A stretch of 64,000 nucleotides of DNA, from assembly GCF_024648825.1 (NCBI RefSeq), contig NZ_JANBBE010000002.1:372001-436000 (forward strand), written 5' to 3'. This DNA is from Lentzea californiensis (GTDB lineage: Bacteria > Actinomycetota > Actinomycetes > Mycobacteriales > Pseudonocardiaceae). Below are positions 8,319-19,675 of the stretch, piece after piece. A program made the translations under genes and the position numbers. The notes beneath the pieces are model-generated. The model worked only from the letters and a program-made list of their open reading frames with translations. It did not search any database and was not told where the DNA came from. Position 1 is the first letter of the stretch. Each line of letters begins with the position of its first letter.

Positions 8319-8718
8319 CCGGCCGGTACCGCTCGACGCTCACGTGCTGGACGCCGGGGAAGTTCTGCACCCGGCGCCAGTCGGCCGTCGGCGAGCCGAC
8401 TCCGCCGCCGCGGCCCGACAGCGCGTCGACGTGGTCCTGCTCGCTGACCCACTCCGCGTAGTTGATCACGCGCCTGCCGTCCTCCCGGATGTGGAAGGCG
8501 GCGGAGATGCCGCCGGGATGGGGGTTCGGCTCGCTGGCGAGTGCCACGAACACCGAGTCGACCCACGCCCGCGCGGTGGCCTCGCTGTCGGTGTCGACGG
8601 TGACGAGCACGACGCAGCCGGGCTCCCGGCGGTCCCGAGGGTCGCCGGAGCGGTAGAGCGTGAAGCCGTCGAGGTCCTTGCGGTCGCGGACGAAGCCGGG
8701 CAGTTCGGGAAGTGTCAT
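8302..8718 (-). CDS. Antibiotic biosynthesis monooxygenase (ABM) domain protein
   Basis: This 138-residue small protein fits the dimeric alpha-beta ABM fold: a C-terminal strand ending VQHVSVERYRPV and central ISAAFHIREDGRRVINYAEWVSE. Family members oxidise quinone-like aromatics or act in redox protection without a cofactor. The last residues (GRVP) and the TAA stop are encoded by the right arm of the inverted repeat at 8241-8318, so the tail is acquired sequence. A SoxR-type promoter (8726-8756) with a 19-bp spacer lies 7 bases before the ATG. This suggests induction by redox-active compounds. Confidence 0.7.
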   Translation of the reverse strand: MTLPELPGFVRDRKDLDGFTLYRSGDPRDRREPGCVVLVTVDTDSEATARAWVDSVFVALASEPNPHPGGISAAFHIREDGRRVINYAEWVSEQDHVDALSGRGGGVGSPTADWRRVQNFPGVQHVSVERYRPVGRVP

Positions 8719-8725
8719 GTCCCCG

Positions 8726-8756
8726 ATCCTGTGGTCTCGACCTAACTGGAGGTCAA
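8726..8756 (-). promoter_or_regulatory. Candidate SoxR-controlled promoter of the ABM gene
   Basis: On the minus strand, TTGACC (8751-8756) and CAGGAT (8726-8731) are separated by 19 bases, the long spacer typical of MerR/SoxR-activated promoters. The ATG follows the -10 by 7 bases, so the mRNA may be leaderless. The box CCTCCAGTTAGGTCGAGA (8735-8752) matches the E. coli SoxR consensus at 13 of 18 positions and is nearly identical to the box at 20106-20123. It overlaps the stop codon of the upstream hydrolase gene. Confidence 0.6.
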
Positions 8757-9521
8757 GCGCCGGTTCGCCAGCACCGGCAACACTTCGCGTGCCTGTGCCA
8801 CCACGTCGGGATCCAGGTCCACGATGGTGTCCGAGGGCTGGTCCGACAGCTGCACGACCACCTTCCCGAACGGGTCGGCGACGGTCGAGTAGCCGATCCC
8901 GGTGGGCGCCGATGACCCGAGATCACCGGGATAAGCCTGCCCACAGGCCACGACGTACGACGTGCAGTCCAACGCGCGCGCCCGCACCAGCAGCTCCCAC
9001 TGCTCCTTCTTGCCCGGCCCGGCGCCCCATGAGGCCCCGACCAGCACGGCGGACGCACCCTTGTCGGCCAGCGCGCGGAAGAGCTCGGGAAAGCGGATGT
9101 CGTAGCAGGTGGCGACGCCCAGCGTGACGCCGTCGACCTCGAACGTCACCACGTCGGACCCCGGCGCGACCGTGCGCGACTCCTGGAACCCGAACGCGTC
9201 GAACAGGTGGATCTTGTCGTAGCCGGCGTGGACGTCCGGCCCGGTCACCAGGAGCGTGTTCGTCACGCGGTCACCGGAGGGCGTGAACATGCCCGCCACC
9301 ACCACGACGTCGTGCTGCACTGCGATCTCGTGCACCGCGGACGCCCACGGACCGTCCAACGGCTCCGCGACGGGTCCGAGAGGCACGCCGAAGCGGCACA
9401 TCGTCGCCTCGGGCAGCAGCACGACCCGCGCACCCTCGGCCCTGCGCACCGCGTCGCGGACGAGCTCCAGGTTGGAGCGGGGATCGGTGGTCGAGCTGAT
9501 CTGACTCACGGCGACGCGCAT
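8742..9521 (-). CDS. Carbon-nitrogen hydrolase (nitrilase superfamily)
   Basis: This 259-residue protein carries the nitrilase-fold Glu-Lys-Cys triad: Glu in VVLLPEATM (near residue 38), Lys in GYDKIHLFDAF (near 103) and Cys in GVATCYDIRFPELFRALA (near 138). It resembles the omega-amidase/NIT2-like group, which acts on alpha-ketoglutaramate or deaminated glutathione, but the substrate cannot be fixed from sequence. The ATG giving MRVAVSQI fits the family start. A TACAGT box 8 bases upstream suggests a leaderless transcript. It is divergent from the peptide-binding lipoprotein gene. Confidence 0.82.
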   Translation of the reverse strand: MRVAVSQISSTTDPRSNLELVRDAVRRAEGARVVLLPEATMCRFGVPLGPVAEPLDGPWASAVHEIAVQHDVVVVAGMFTPSGDRVTNTLLVTGPDVHAGYDKIHLFDAFGFQESRTVAPGSDVVTFEVDGVTLGVATCYDIRFPELFRALADKGASAVLVGASWGAGPGKKEQWELLVRARALDCTSYVVACGQAYPGDLGSSAPTGIGYSTVADPFGKVVVQLSDQPSDTIVDLDPDVVAQAREVLPVLANRRLTSS

Positions 9522-9529
9522 GGGGATCA

Positions 9530-9563
9530 ACTGTAGGGTCCTGACCGGATAGGGTCTAACACC
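9530..9563. promoter_or_regulatory. Divergent leaderless promoters (hydrolase / binding lipoprotein)
   Basis: On the minus strand, TACAGT ends 8 bases before the hydrolase ATG. On the plus strand, TAGGGT ends 8 bases before the GTG at 9564. Both have the TANNNT form and the spacing expected when transcription starts at the initiation codon. Neither start has a ribosome-binding site. No -35 is clear. Confidence 0.45.
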
Positions 9564-11063
9564 GTGCGTTCCCCACTGCTCCTAGTCGTGTTGCTGGCCG
9601 TCGCGGGCTGCACCGAGACCCCTGCACCCCGCCCGGACGGTGGGCAGAACGGCACGTCGATCGTGCTGGCGGACCGCGACGAGCCCACGACGCTGAACCC
9701 GCTGCTCGGCTACGGCGCGCAGGGTGTGTCGAAGATCTACGACGGGCTGGTCGAGCACCGCCAGGACGGGTCGCTGACCCCGCGACTCGCGGCCGATCTG
9801 CCGCAGCCGTCGGCGGACGGCCTGAGCTGGACGGTGAAGCTGCGCGGCGACGTGAAGTTCACCGACGGCAGCACGTTCGGCGCCGAGGACGTCGTCGCCA
9901 CCTACACGGCAGCGCTGCGGAACCCGGTCAAGGACAGGTTCAGCACGCTCAAGGGCGTCGAGCAGGTCGACCCGTCGACGGTCCGTTTCACCCTCACGCA
10001 GACGCAGGCGGCGTTCCCGCACCTGCTCGTGCTCGGCGTCCTGCCCAGCGAGCAGGCGAACCCGGACGGTCAGCCGGTCGGCACCGGCCCGTACAAGGTC
10101 ACCGAGTGGAAGAAGGGCGACCGGCTGCTGCTGGAGTCCAACGAGGGCTACTTCGACGGCGCGCCCAAGGTGAAGAAGGCGACGATCGTCTTCGTCACCG
10201 ACGACAACCAGCGCGCCGGCCGCATGCAGGCCGGCGAGTTCGACGGCACGGTGCTGCCGCCCAAGATCGCCACGCAGTTCGCCGCCAGGTCGGGCCTGCA
10301 GGTGAACTACCACCGCAGCGCCGACTACCGCGCCGTGCGGCTGCCCGCGGCCAACCCGGTCACCGGCAACGCCTCCGTCCGGCTGGCGCTGAACTTCGCC
10401 GCGAACCGCCAGGGCATGATCGACAGTCTGCTCGAGGGCAAGGGCACCATCGCGTACACGCCGGTGCCGGACGCGCTGGCCGAGGTGTTCGACCCGACCG
10501 CGAAGTTCCGCTTCGACAAGTCCGAGGCGACGCGGCTGCTCGACGTCGGCGGCTGGGTGCCCGGCGCGGACGGCATCCGGGTCCGCGAGGGCGTCGCCGC
10601 CCGTTTCACGCTGATGTACCCGCTGGGCGACGACCTGCGCGCGGACCTGGCCACCGCGTTCGCGGCCGACGCCAAGGCCGTGGGCGTCGACGTGCAGCTC
10701 GCCGGCCTGTCGTGGGAGGCGATCCGCCCGCGCATGGCCCAGGACGCGCTGCTCTACGGCGAGGGCTCGCCGTTCGACCCGGACCTGATGCTCTACGACC
10801 TGCGCGGCCAGGGCAGTCCCGCCGCCGACGCCGCGCTCGAGAACGGCCGCAGGCTGATCGACCCGGCGCAGCGCGCGGTGGCGTACAAGCTCTTCCAGCA
10901 GGCGTTCGTCGCCGCGCCGTCGATGGCGGTGCTGGTCTTCCCCGAGCACGCGTACGTGATGCGCGACTCGTGGAACGGCTACCAGCCGGTGGTCGACCCG
11001 AACTCCTACGGCGCGCTGGCCTGGGGTCCCTGGTGGAACCTGGAGAACTGGGAGCCTAAGTAG
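9564..11063 (+). CDS. Peptide-type ABC transporter substrate-binding lipoprotein (SBP family 5)
   Basis: This 499-residue lipoprotein has a signal peptide with lipobox LAVAGC (modified Cys at about residue 16), followed by a proline-rich linker. The body shows family-5 features: RDEPTTLNPLLGYGAQGVSKIYDGLVE, then a DGLSWTVKLRGDVKFTDGS segment and PVGTGPYKVTEWKKGD. Such proteins bind oligopeptides or nickel and related ligands and deliver them to an ABC permease. No permease or ATPase gene is nearby, so it is an orphan that must use a remote transporter or act as a sensor. The GTG start looks leaderless. Confidence 0.85.
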   Translation: MRSPLLLVVLLAVAGCTETPAPRPDGGQNGTSIVLADRDEPTTLNPLLGYGAQGVSKIYDGLVEHRQDGSLTPRLAADLPQPSADGLSWTVKLRGDVKFTDGSTFGAEDVVATYTAALRNPVKDRFSTLKGVEQVDPSTVRFTLTQTQAAFPHLLVLGVLPSEQANPDGQPVGTGPYKVTEWKKGDRLLLESNEGYFDGAPKVKKATIVFVTDDNQRAGRMQAGEFDGTVLPPKIATQFAARSGLQVNYHRSADYRAVRLPAANPVTGNASVRLALNFAANRQGMIDSLLEGKGTIAYTPVPDALAEVFDPTAKFRFDKSEATRLLDVGGWVPGADGIRVREGVAARFTLMYPLGDDLRADLATAFAADAKAVGVDVQLAGLSWEAIRPRMAQDALLYGEGSPFDPDLMLYDLRGQGSPAADAALENGRRLIDPAQRAVAYKLFQQAFVAAPSMAVLVFPEHAYVMRDSWNGYQPVVDPNSYGALAWGPWWNLENWEPK

Positions 11064-11547
11064 TCCGGGCGTTGATCTCGCGGACGGCCTTCTCCGGCTC
11101 GTCCGCCCAGAACTCGACGCGCTCGACCCGCTGCACGCCCGTCTTGCCGAGGTCGACGAGCTGCGGCTCGTGGAACGGCACGGACACGTTCGTCCTGGTC
11201 AGCGACTGGATGACGAGCGCGTCACCGATCACCTCGACGCTGCGCTGCCCCTTGTGGGTGCGCTCGGCGATCTGGGCGGGGCCGAGGTCCGCGGTCGGGA
11301 TGCGCCAGTCGAAGAACCCCAGCTGCCGCAGCCGCAGCTCGTCGTCGGAGACGGTGTGCGGCTGCTTGGTCAGCACGTAGAGAGCACCCACGCACACCAC
11401 CGCGTTCAGCACGCCCAGGACGAGCAGCGTGATGAGCAGCCACGGGATGTCCAGGGCGAACGCGACCAGCGCGACCCCGACCACCGTGATGATCAGGAAC
11501 CGCACGTACCGCGGCTTCATGCGCTTGCCGTAGGGGATCTCCACCAT
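11056..11547 (-). CDS. Two-helix membrane protein with cytoplasmic PH-like domain
   Basis: This 163-residue protein has two hydrophobic segments at about 14-32 and 35-58, followed by a soluble domain of roughly 100 residues rich in beta-strand patterns (DELRLRQLGFFDWRIP and NVSVPFHEPQ). It is clearly related to the next gene (11558-12046): both have the same two-helix start and the same ending of the type VEFW(A/T)D(E/D)P. I do not recognise a characterised family. The layout resembles bacterial PH-domain membrane proteins. Its 3' end overlaps the end of the convergent lipoprotein gene by 8 bases. Confidence 0.55.
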   Translation of the reverse strand: MVEIPYGKRMKPRYVRFLIITVVGVALVAFALDIPWLLITLLVLGVLNAVVCVGALYVLTKQPHTVSDDELRLRQLGFFDWRIPTADLGPAQIAERTHKGQRSVEVIGDALVIQSLTRTNVSVPFHEPQLVDLGKTGVQRVERVEFWADEPEKAVREINARTT

Positions 11548-11557
11548 GCGGGTGAGC

Positions 11558-12046
11558 CTATTTTCGCAGCGCGCGAACCATGCCGCCGGGGTCGTCGGTC
11601 CAGAACTCGACCTTCGTCACGTCGTGCGCGCCGCGCCGGCCCAGGTCGGCCTCCTGCGGTTCGTTCAGCCGCAGCGAGACGTTGGTGGAGCCGGAGATCT
11701 CCAGCACGAGCGTTCCGTCCACAACGGACCGCGTGCGGTGCAGCGTCCGGCTCGTCGCGCCCTGCGTCACGTTCTCGATGGCCGCCAACGGAATCCGGTA
11801 CTCGAACTCACGCGCGTACCGCAGCCACAGGTACTCGTCGTCCACCGAGTGCTGGAACTTGGAGAGCATCCAGATCTGCCACCCCAGCAGCGCCGCGCCC
11901 ACCACACCGAACACGAGCAGCACGGCCCGCAACCAGAACCACGGGATGATCAGCTCCACGAGCAGGACCTCCAGCGGTGTCACCACGATGAACACCCACA
12001 GGAACGGCTTCACCTGCGCGCTGTAACCGAAAGTCCGAGCCCCCAT
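11558..12046 (-). CDS. Two-helix membrane protein, paralogue of the preceding gene
   Basis: This 162-residue protein has two membrane segments at about 15-33 and 36-58 and a soluble C-terminal domain (DEYLWLRYAREFEYRIP, NVSLRLNEPQEADLG, VTKVEFWTDDP). It aligns by eye along its whole length with the gene at 11056-11547, so the pair arose by tandem duplication. The function is unknown. No ribosome-binding site is evident. The start is divergent from the aminotransferase-like gene. Confidence 0.55.
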   Translation of the reverse strand: MGARTFGYSAQVKPFLWVFIVVTPLEVLLVELIIPWFWLRAVLLVFGVVGAALLGWQIWMLSKFQHSVDDEYLWLRYAREFEYRIPLAAIENVTQGATSRTLHRTRSVVDGTLVLEISGSTNVSLRLNEPQEADLGRRGAHDVTKVEFWTDDPGGMVRALRK

Positions 12047-12073
12047 GACGTCGATGGTGGCACAGTGGAGCGG

Positions 12074-13195
12074 GTGAGCGACCTGATCTTCCTGGACAGC
12101 GCCGGTTCCTCGATCCCGCCCGCCGAGGTGGTGGACGAGGTGATCGGGCACCTGCGCAGGGAGACCGAGATCGGCGGTTACCGGGCCGCCGCGGAACGGC
12201 GTGACGACGTCGAGGCGGGGTACGGAGTGCTGGCCGAGCTCTTCGGCTGCGCACCGTCCGAGGTCGCGTTCACCGACAGCGCGACCCGGTCGTGGCTCAC
12301 GGCTTTCGACGCCGTCCCGCTGGAGGAGGGCGACCGCGTCCTCGTCACCGAGGTCGAGTACGGCGGCAACGCGGTGCCGATGCTGCGCCGCGCCGAGGAG
12401 ACCGGCGCGACGATCGAGGTCATGCCGTCCGACTCGCACGGCCGGCTGGACGTCGACGCTCTCGACCTGGACGAACGGGTCAAGCTGATCTCGCTCGTGC
12501 ACGTGCCCACGAACGGCGGTCTGGTCAACCCGGTCAGCGAGGTCACGGCGAAAGCTCACGAGGTAGGCGCGCTCGTGCTACTCGACGCCTGCCAGTCGAC
12601 CGGCCAGATCGACCTGTGCGGCCTCGACTACGACATGCTCGTCTGCACCGGCCGCAAGTGGCTGCGCGGGCCGCGGGGGACTGGTGCGCTGGTGGTGCGC
12701 GACGAGGTGCGCCGCAGGCTCAAGCCGCGGCTGATGGACCACAGCGCCGCCGAGTGGGTCGCGCCCGACCGTTACGAGCCGCGAGACGACGCGCGGGTGT
12801 TCGAACTGTGGGAGTACAGCGTCGCGGACCGGCTGGGTCTCATCGCCGCCGTGAAGTACGCGCTGGCCAAGGGCTTGGACGTGATCGAGGCCGAGGTCCA
12901 GGAGCGCGCCCGGCGTTTGCGCGAAGGCTTGGGCGCCATGGACGGCCTCACCGTTCACGACCTCGGCGAACGGCGGTCCGGCATCGTCACGTTCACGAGC
13001 GACCGGGTGCCGGCGACGGAGCTCAAAGACCGGCTGTGGCAGGAGGACGTCGCCGTGACGGTCTCCCAGAAGGGCTCGACGCTGATCGACATGACCCGGC
13101 GTGGCCTGGACGAAGTAGTGCGGGCCTCCCCGCACTACTTCGTCACGCCACAGGAGATCGATCAGGCGCTGGAGAGGATCAGCAGGTCTGGTTGA
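12074..13195 (+). CDS. Aminotransferase class V-fold PLP enzyme (cysteine desulfurase-like)
   Basis: This 373-residue protein has fold-type I aminotransferase class V features: LDSAGSSIPP at the N-terminus, VHVPTNGGLVNPV, LLDACQSTGQIDL with the PLP-binding Asp, and CTGRKWLRGPRGTG with the Schiff-base Lys. It lacks a recognisable long active-site Cys loop, so it may be a lyase or an epimerase-like member (compare EgtE and isopenicillin-N-epimerase-like groups) rather than a true desulfurase. The start is a GTG at 12074 after GGAG; a GTG at 12065 is possible. Its 3' end overlaps the convergent carboxypeptidase gene by 17 bases. Confidence 0.72.
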   Translation: MSDLIFLDSAGSSIPPAEVVDEVIGHLRRETEIGGYRAAAERRDDVEAGYGVLAELFGCAPSEVAFTDSATRSWLTAFDAVPLEEGDRVLVTEVEYGGNAVPMLRRAEETGATIEVMPSDSHGRLDVDALDLDERVKLISLVHVPTNGGLVNPVSEVTAKAHEVGALVLLDACQSTGQIDLCGLDYDMLVCTGRKWLRGPRGTGALVVRDEVRRRLKPRLMDHSAAEWVAPDRYEPRDDARVFELWEYSVADRLGLIAAVKYALAKGLDVIEAEVQERARRLREGLGAMDGLTVHDLGERRSGIVTFTSDRVPATELKDRLWQEDVAVTVSQKGSTLIDMTRRGLDEVVRASPHYFVTPQEIDQALERISRSG

Positions 13196-14474
13196 TGACC
13201 CGCTTCACGCAGTCCGAGTAGCTCATGAACAGGTCGACGGCGCGGTCGTTGCGCGACGTCTGCGCCGCGATGACCGTGTCGCGCGGGTAGAAGCCGTTGA
13301 GGCCGCCGCTGCTCGGGTACATCTCGAAGGTGTAGGCCCAGATCTTGTGCTGGCCCCACATCCAGTCGTCGCTGCTGCCGTCGGTGATGTACAGGTCGCT
13401 CGCCTGTTCCGGCGTGTAGCCGTTGGTGGCGGCCATCTGCCGGCCGAGCGTCTGGAACGCGCGCGCCTCGTCCGCGTTGAGACCGGTGTCGGTGTCGTTG
13501 CGGGTGTAGCCGTACGGCCACAGCACGAGCTCCGAGAACGAGTGGAAGTCGATGAACGTCTTGATCTGCTGGGTGCCACCGACCACGCGCGAGTTCACGA
13601 AGTCGCGGATGCGGGTGGTCTCCGGTGCGGAGAACGCCGACGGGCCCCGGTAGGTGTCCGACGTGCTGCTGCCGCTGGAACCGCCGCAGCAGCCCCACTT
13701 GTAGCCCCAGTTGCGGTTGAGGTCGGTGCCGTTGCCCTGGCGGTTCTTGCGCCAGCCGCGGAACGAACCGGTCTCGATGTCGTACTCGGCACCGTCCGGG
13801 TTCATCATCGGGACGATCCAGACCTCGCGGCTGTCGACGAGGTTCTTGATCGCGGAGTTGGCGTAGTTGTCGGTGTAGCGCTTGATGATCTGCAGGCACT
13901 GCTCGACGGTCAGGTGCTCGCGGGCGTGCTGGCCGCAGACGAGCAGCACCTCCGGCTCGCTCTCGTCCGAGGTCACGTTGTCACTGACCTTGAGCGCCCA
14001 GATGTCCCGGTTCTGGTAGCTCTTGCCAATGCTGCGCAGGCTCGCGAGACTCGGGTGGTCGCGGACGGTCTGCTGCAGCTCCGCGGTCGTCTCCGCGAAG
14101 TTGTGGTAGCCGGTGTAGCCGGCCGGGAAGTCCTGCGTGCCGATCTGACCGGGCGCGGGATCGGAGAACTGGACCTTGCCGAGCTTCTTGAGCTCCTGCT
14201 CGAAGTCGCCCAGGTACTTGATCGGAAGTCCCGTCGCCTGCAGGGCGCGGTACTGGGACTTGTCCGCCACGACCGAGACCGTGGTGAGCTTGGTCGCACC
14301 GAGCACGTCGACGCCGATCTGGGCGACCTGGGTGCGTTCGGCGGACGTGTTGGCGGTGACCTCCAGCAGATAACGGCCGGAGTCGGCGGTACTGGGTGTC
14401 GCCATGCCCGCGACCAGCACGGGCAGACAGATGGCGAGCACTGCGGCGATCTTGCCGCGGCTCTTGCTGAACAT
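13179..14474 (-). CDS. Secreted zinc carboxypeptidase, M14 family
   Basis: This 431-residue protein has a Sec signal peptide (about 1-31, ending TPSTADS) and a propeptide-like segment, then an M14 catalytic domain. The zinc site is seen as GQHAREHL (His and Glu ligands) and the later FHSFSELVLWPYG His. Substrate-binding residues are in DLNRNWGYKWG, and the catalytic Glu is in YTFEMYPSS. Two cysteine pairs (CC near the middle, and the C-terminal pair) fit an extracellular protein. This is the secreted actinomycete carboxypeptidase T/A type. GGAGG precedes the ATG. Confidence 0.9.
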   Translation of the reverse strand: MFSKSRGKIAAVLAICLPVLVAGMATPSTADSGRYLLEVTANTSAERTQVAQIGVDVLGATKLTTVSVVADKSQYRALQATGLPIKYLGDFEQELKKLGKVQFSDPAPGQIGTQDFPAGYTGYHNFAETTAELQQTVRDHPSLASLRSIGKSYQNRDIWALKVSDNVTSDESEPEVLLVCGQHAREHLTVEQCLQIIKRYTDNYANSAIKNLVDSREVWIVPMMNPDGAEYDIETGSFRGWRKNRQGNGTDLNRNWGYKWGCCGGSSGSSTSDTYRGPSAFSAPETTRIRDFVNSRVVGGTQQIKTFIDFHSFSELVLWPYGYTRNDTDTGLNADEARAFQTLGRQMAATNGYTPEQASDLYITDGSSDDWMWGQHKIWAYTFEMYPSSGGLNGFYPRDTVIAAQTSRNDRAVDLFMSYSDCVKRVINQTC

Positions 14475-14573
14475 CTTTCCTCCATCATCAGCAGGGGTTT
14501 GCGACGGAGTGGTGCTCGACCGAGCGTGGCCGTGCTGTCACACGCTGAGGTAGCGCCGATAGCGGGCTGACCG

Positions 14574-14600
14574 TTGACAGATTTCCGCAGGAACTAGGCT
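14574..14600 (+). promoter_or_regulatory. hisD promoter (leaderless)
   Basis: TTGACA (14574-14579) and TAGGCT (14595-14600) are 15 bases apart. The ATG of hisD follows the -10 by exactly 7 bases with no ribosome-binding site. This is the main his promoter, and transcription probably starts at the initiation codon. Confidence 0.6.
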
Positions 14601-14607
14601 GTCGGGC

Positions 14608-17622
<3,015 letters not shown>

Positions 17623-17623
<1 letters not shown>

Positions 17624-17778
17624 TGCCGAAGGAAGTGGTCGTCATCGGCCTGCTGGCCCTCGCGGGCTTCCTGGCCGGTGGCGTCTACACCACCTGGAAG
17701 ACCGCCAAGGTCCTGGCGGTCATCCTGCTGGTGCTGCTCCTGGTGGCGGTCGGCGGCGCCGTTCTCTGGCTGCTCTAG
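17623..17778 (+). CDS. 51-residue membrane protein in the his operon
   Basis: This small gene encodes 51 residues beginning MPKEVVVIGLLALAGFLAGG, then a short polar loop (VYTTWKTAK) and a second hydrophobic run ending GAVLWLL. It should form a two-helix hairpin with a positive loop. The ATG overlaps the hisB stop by one base, so it is translationally coupled and likely expressed. No family is recognised. Its last bases overlap the end of the convergent dead methyltransferase gene. Confidence 0.6.
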
Positions 17779-18224
17779 CCCTTGCGGGCGAGCACCCACT
17801 GGAACGTCGCCGGGTCCGGCTCGTGCATGGTCACCAGGTCGTCGACGACGATCTCCAGGTGCCGCGCGACGAGTGCGCGGTTCTCGGCGGGGGTGTTGCT
17901 GGCGAAGAACATCTCCACGCCGAGCCAGTTCTCGGTGGTGTCCGGCGTGCCGGTGCCGAGCGAGGCCAGGAACAGGCCGCAGGGCTTCAGCCACCGTGCG
18001 ATCTCCGCGATGAGCGAGGGCTGCTCGGCGCGCGGGGTCAGTCCGATCTACCTGCGCGACAGGCCGATGCCGAGCACGTCGTGCCGTTCAGCGAGCTTCC
18101 TGTCGCGCGGTACACCCCCGCCACAGCTGAGTTCGAGAACCCTCGCCCCATCGGGCAGCCGTCAGTTGAATTCGCCGAGGTACCGCGGCCGCGGATCGTA
18201 GCCGTCCTCGACGGTCCACTTCAC
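17775..18224 (-). pseudogene. Degraded SAM-dependent methyltransferase
   Basis: Read from GTG at 18224, 150 codons stay in one frame but contain two internal stops: TGA after LGEFN and TAG after GLSRR. The N-terminal part retains a class-I methyltransferase motif I (RVLELSCGGGVP), and the C-terminal part retains IARWLKPCGLFLASLGTG and WLGVEMFFASN. The middle of the domain (motifs II-III) is missing, so there is also an internal deletion. The GTG overlaps the kptA stop (GTGA), showing it was once cotranslated with kptA. It cannot make an active enzyme. Confidence 0.7.
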
Positions 18225-18745
18225 GCCGTGGCCAGGTAACGGGCCGGCACGTGCTGCGCGAGCCACACGCCGTTCGCGCTGAGCCGGAACTCGTGCCCGT
18301 CCGCGTGCATCGCCCCGGCGTCGACGGTCAGGATCAACGGCCGCCCCCGCCGGGCCCCGACGCGTCGCGCGGTCTCGCGATCAGGCGAGAGGTGAACGTC
18401 GTGGCGTGACATGGGCCGCAGACCGTCGCGCATGATGTCGTCGAGGTACTGCGCGACGGTGCCGTGGAACAGCTGGTCCGGCGGGACCGCGGTAGGCAGG
18501 CCGAGGTCGACCTCGACGCTGTGGCCCTGGTTCGCGCGGATGCGGTCGCCGTCGATCGTGAAGCGCTTCTTGTCGTTGTGGTCGACGACCTCGCGCAGGT
18601 CGGTCTCGGAGATGCCGAGCGCGTTCAGGAGGTCGGCCACCGGCACCCAGCCCGAAGGGTCGAGGGTGAGGCCGACGCGCTCGGGCTGGTGCCGGAGCGC
18701 TTTGGACATCCGCTTCGAGAGGCGGATCATTCGTTCGTCTTCCAT
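18221..18745 (-). CDS. kptA: RNA 2'-phosphotransferase KptA/Tpt1 family
   Basis: This 174-residue protein matches KptA/Tpt1, which moves the 2'-phosphate of RNA to NAD, giving ADP-ribose cyclic phosphate. Visible are LSKRMSKALRHQPERVGL at the start, GHSVEVDLGL, LFHGTV in the NAD-binding half, and HLSPDRETARRVGARRG with conserved arginines. The length is normal. Bacteria lack the classical tRNA-splicing substrate, so its role may be repair or NAD-dependent RNA modification. The start at ATG 18745 is assumed; ATG 18730 is an alternative. Confidence 0.85.
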   Translation of the reverse strand: MEDERMIRLSKRMSKALRHQPERVGLTLDPSGWVPVADLLNALGISETDLREVVDHNDKKRFTIDGDRIRANQGHSVEVDLGLPTAVPPDQLFHGTVAQYLDDIMRDGLRPMSRHDVHLSPDRETARRVGARRGRPLILTVDAGAMHADGHEFRLSANGVWLAQHVPARYLATA

Positions 18746-18799
18746 TTCTCCATCAGGAAACCACAGCGCGTCCACCGGTTTTGCGGTTTCATGGGCTGG

Positions 18800-19675
18800 A
18801 TGTGGCGTGAGCGGCGGGTTCCGGGCGAGACCGAGATCTTCGTGGCCTGGCGGGAGGGCGGCCGGGACCGGACGTTGCTCGCGATCCACGGCGGCCCCGA
18901 CTGGGACCACAGCTACCTCCGCGATCCGCTCGAGCGGCTGGACTGCCGGCTGCTGCTGCCGGACCTGCGCGGATGCGGCAGGTCGGGGCGAGCGGCGGAG
19001 TACCACCCGGACGGTGTGGTGGAGGACCTCGTGCGGGTGCTCGACGCGTTCGAGGTCGAGCGTGCGGACGTCCTCGGCCACTCCTACGGCGGCATGGTCG
19101 CGCAGCGGTTCGCCATCACCCACCCGGAGCGGGTGCGGAGCCTGATCGTGTCGGGCAGCAGTGTCCTGCCGGTGCCTCCGGACGCCTTCGGCGGATGGGC
19201 TGAGCGGGACGAGGTCATGGCTGACCAGGAGGACCCGTGGCAGCGCGAGGACCTGACGCCGGAGCAGTGCGTGCGGGCGGACGCGTTCGCGGCCGTCGAA
19301 GCCAACGTCCGCCGTGCCGCGCGGATACCGGGCTACCTGCAACGGCTGGGCCGGGTGCGGTTCGGCGCGGAGTGGGTGCGGCAGCTCCAGACCGCCGGCC
19401 TGGTCTCACCCCGGCTTCCCGACGCCGCGCGCAGCATCGCCGGCCTCGACGTCCCGGTGCTCCTGTTACACGGACGGCAGGACATGACGTTCCCGGTCTG
19501 CCTGGTCGAGCCCACCCTCGGCCTGATCCCGCGGGCGAGTGCCGTGGTCCTGGAGAACGCGGGCCACATGCTGCACGTCGACGACCCGGACGGCTATCTG
19601 CGCGCGGTGCGGGAGTTCCTAGATGGTGCCGCCCTCGACGGCGGGCTTGAGCTGGGGAGCACCCGGCCCGTGTGA
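18800..19675 (+). CDS. Alpha/beta hydrolase (proline iminopeptidase-like)
   Basis: This protein of about 291 residues has the alpha/beta-hydrolase pattern: oxyanion motif AIHGGPDWDHSYL, nucleophile elbow GHSYGG (catalytic Ser), Asp in LLHGRQDMTFP and His in NAGHMLHVDDP. The HGGPG-like oxyanion loop resembles prolyl aminopeptidases, but the substrate is unknown. ATG 18791 is an alternative start. The gene is divergent from kptA, and its last 57 bases overlap the 3' end of soxR on the other strand. Confidence 0.8.
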   Translation: MWRERRVPGETEIFVAWREGGRDRTLLAIHGGPDWDHSYLRDPLERLDCRLLLPDLRGCGRSGRAAEYHPDGVVEDLVRVLDAFEVERADVLGHSYGGMVAQRFAITHPERVRSLIVSGSSVLPVPPDAFGGWAERDEVMADQEDPWQREDLTPEQCVRADAFAAVEANVRRAARIPGYLQRLGRVRFGAEWVRQLQTAGLVSPRLPDAARSIAGLDVPVLLLHGRQDMTFPVCLVEPTLGLIPRASAVVLENAGHMLHVDDPDGYLRAVREFLDGAALDGGLELGSTRPV

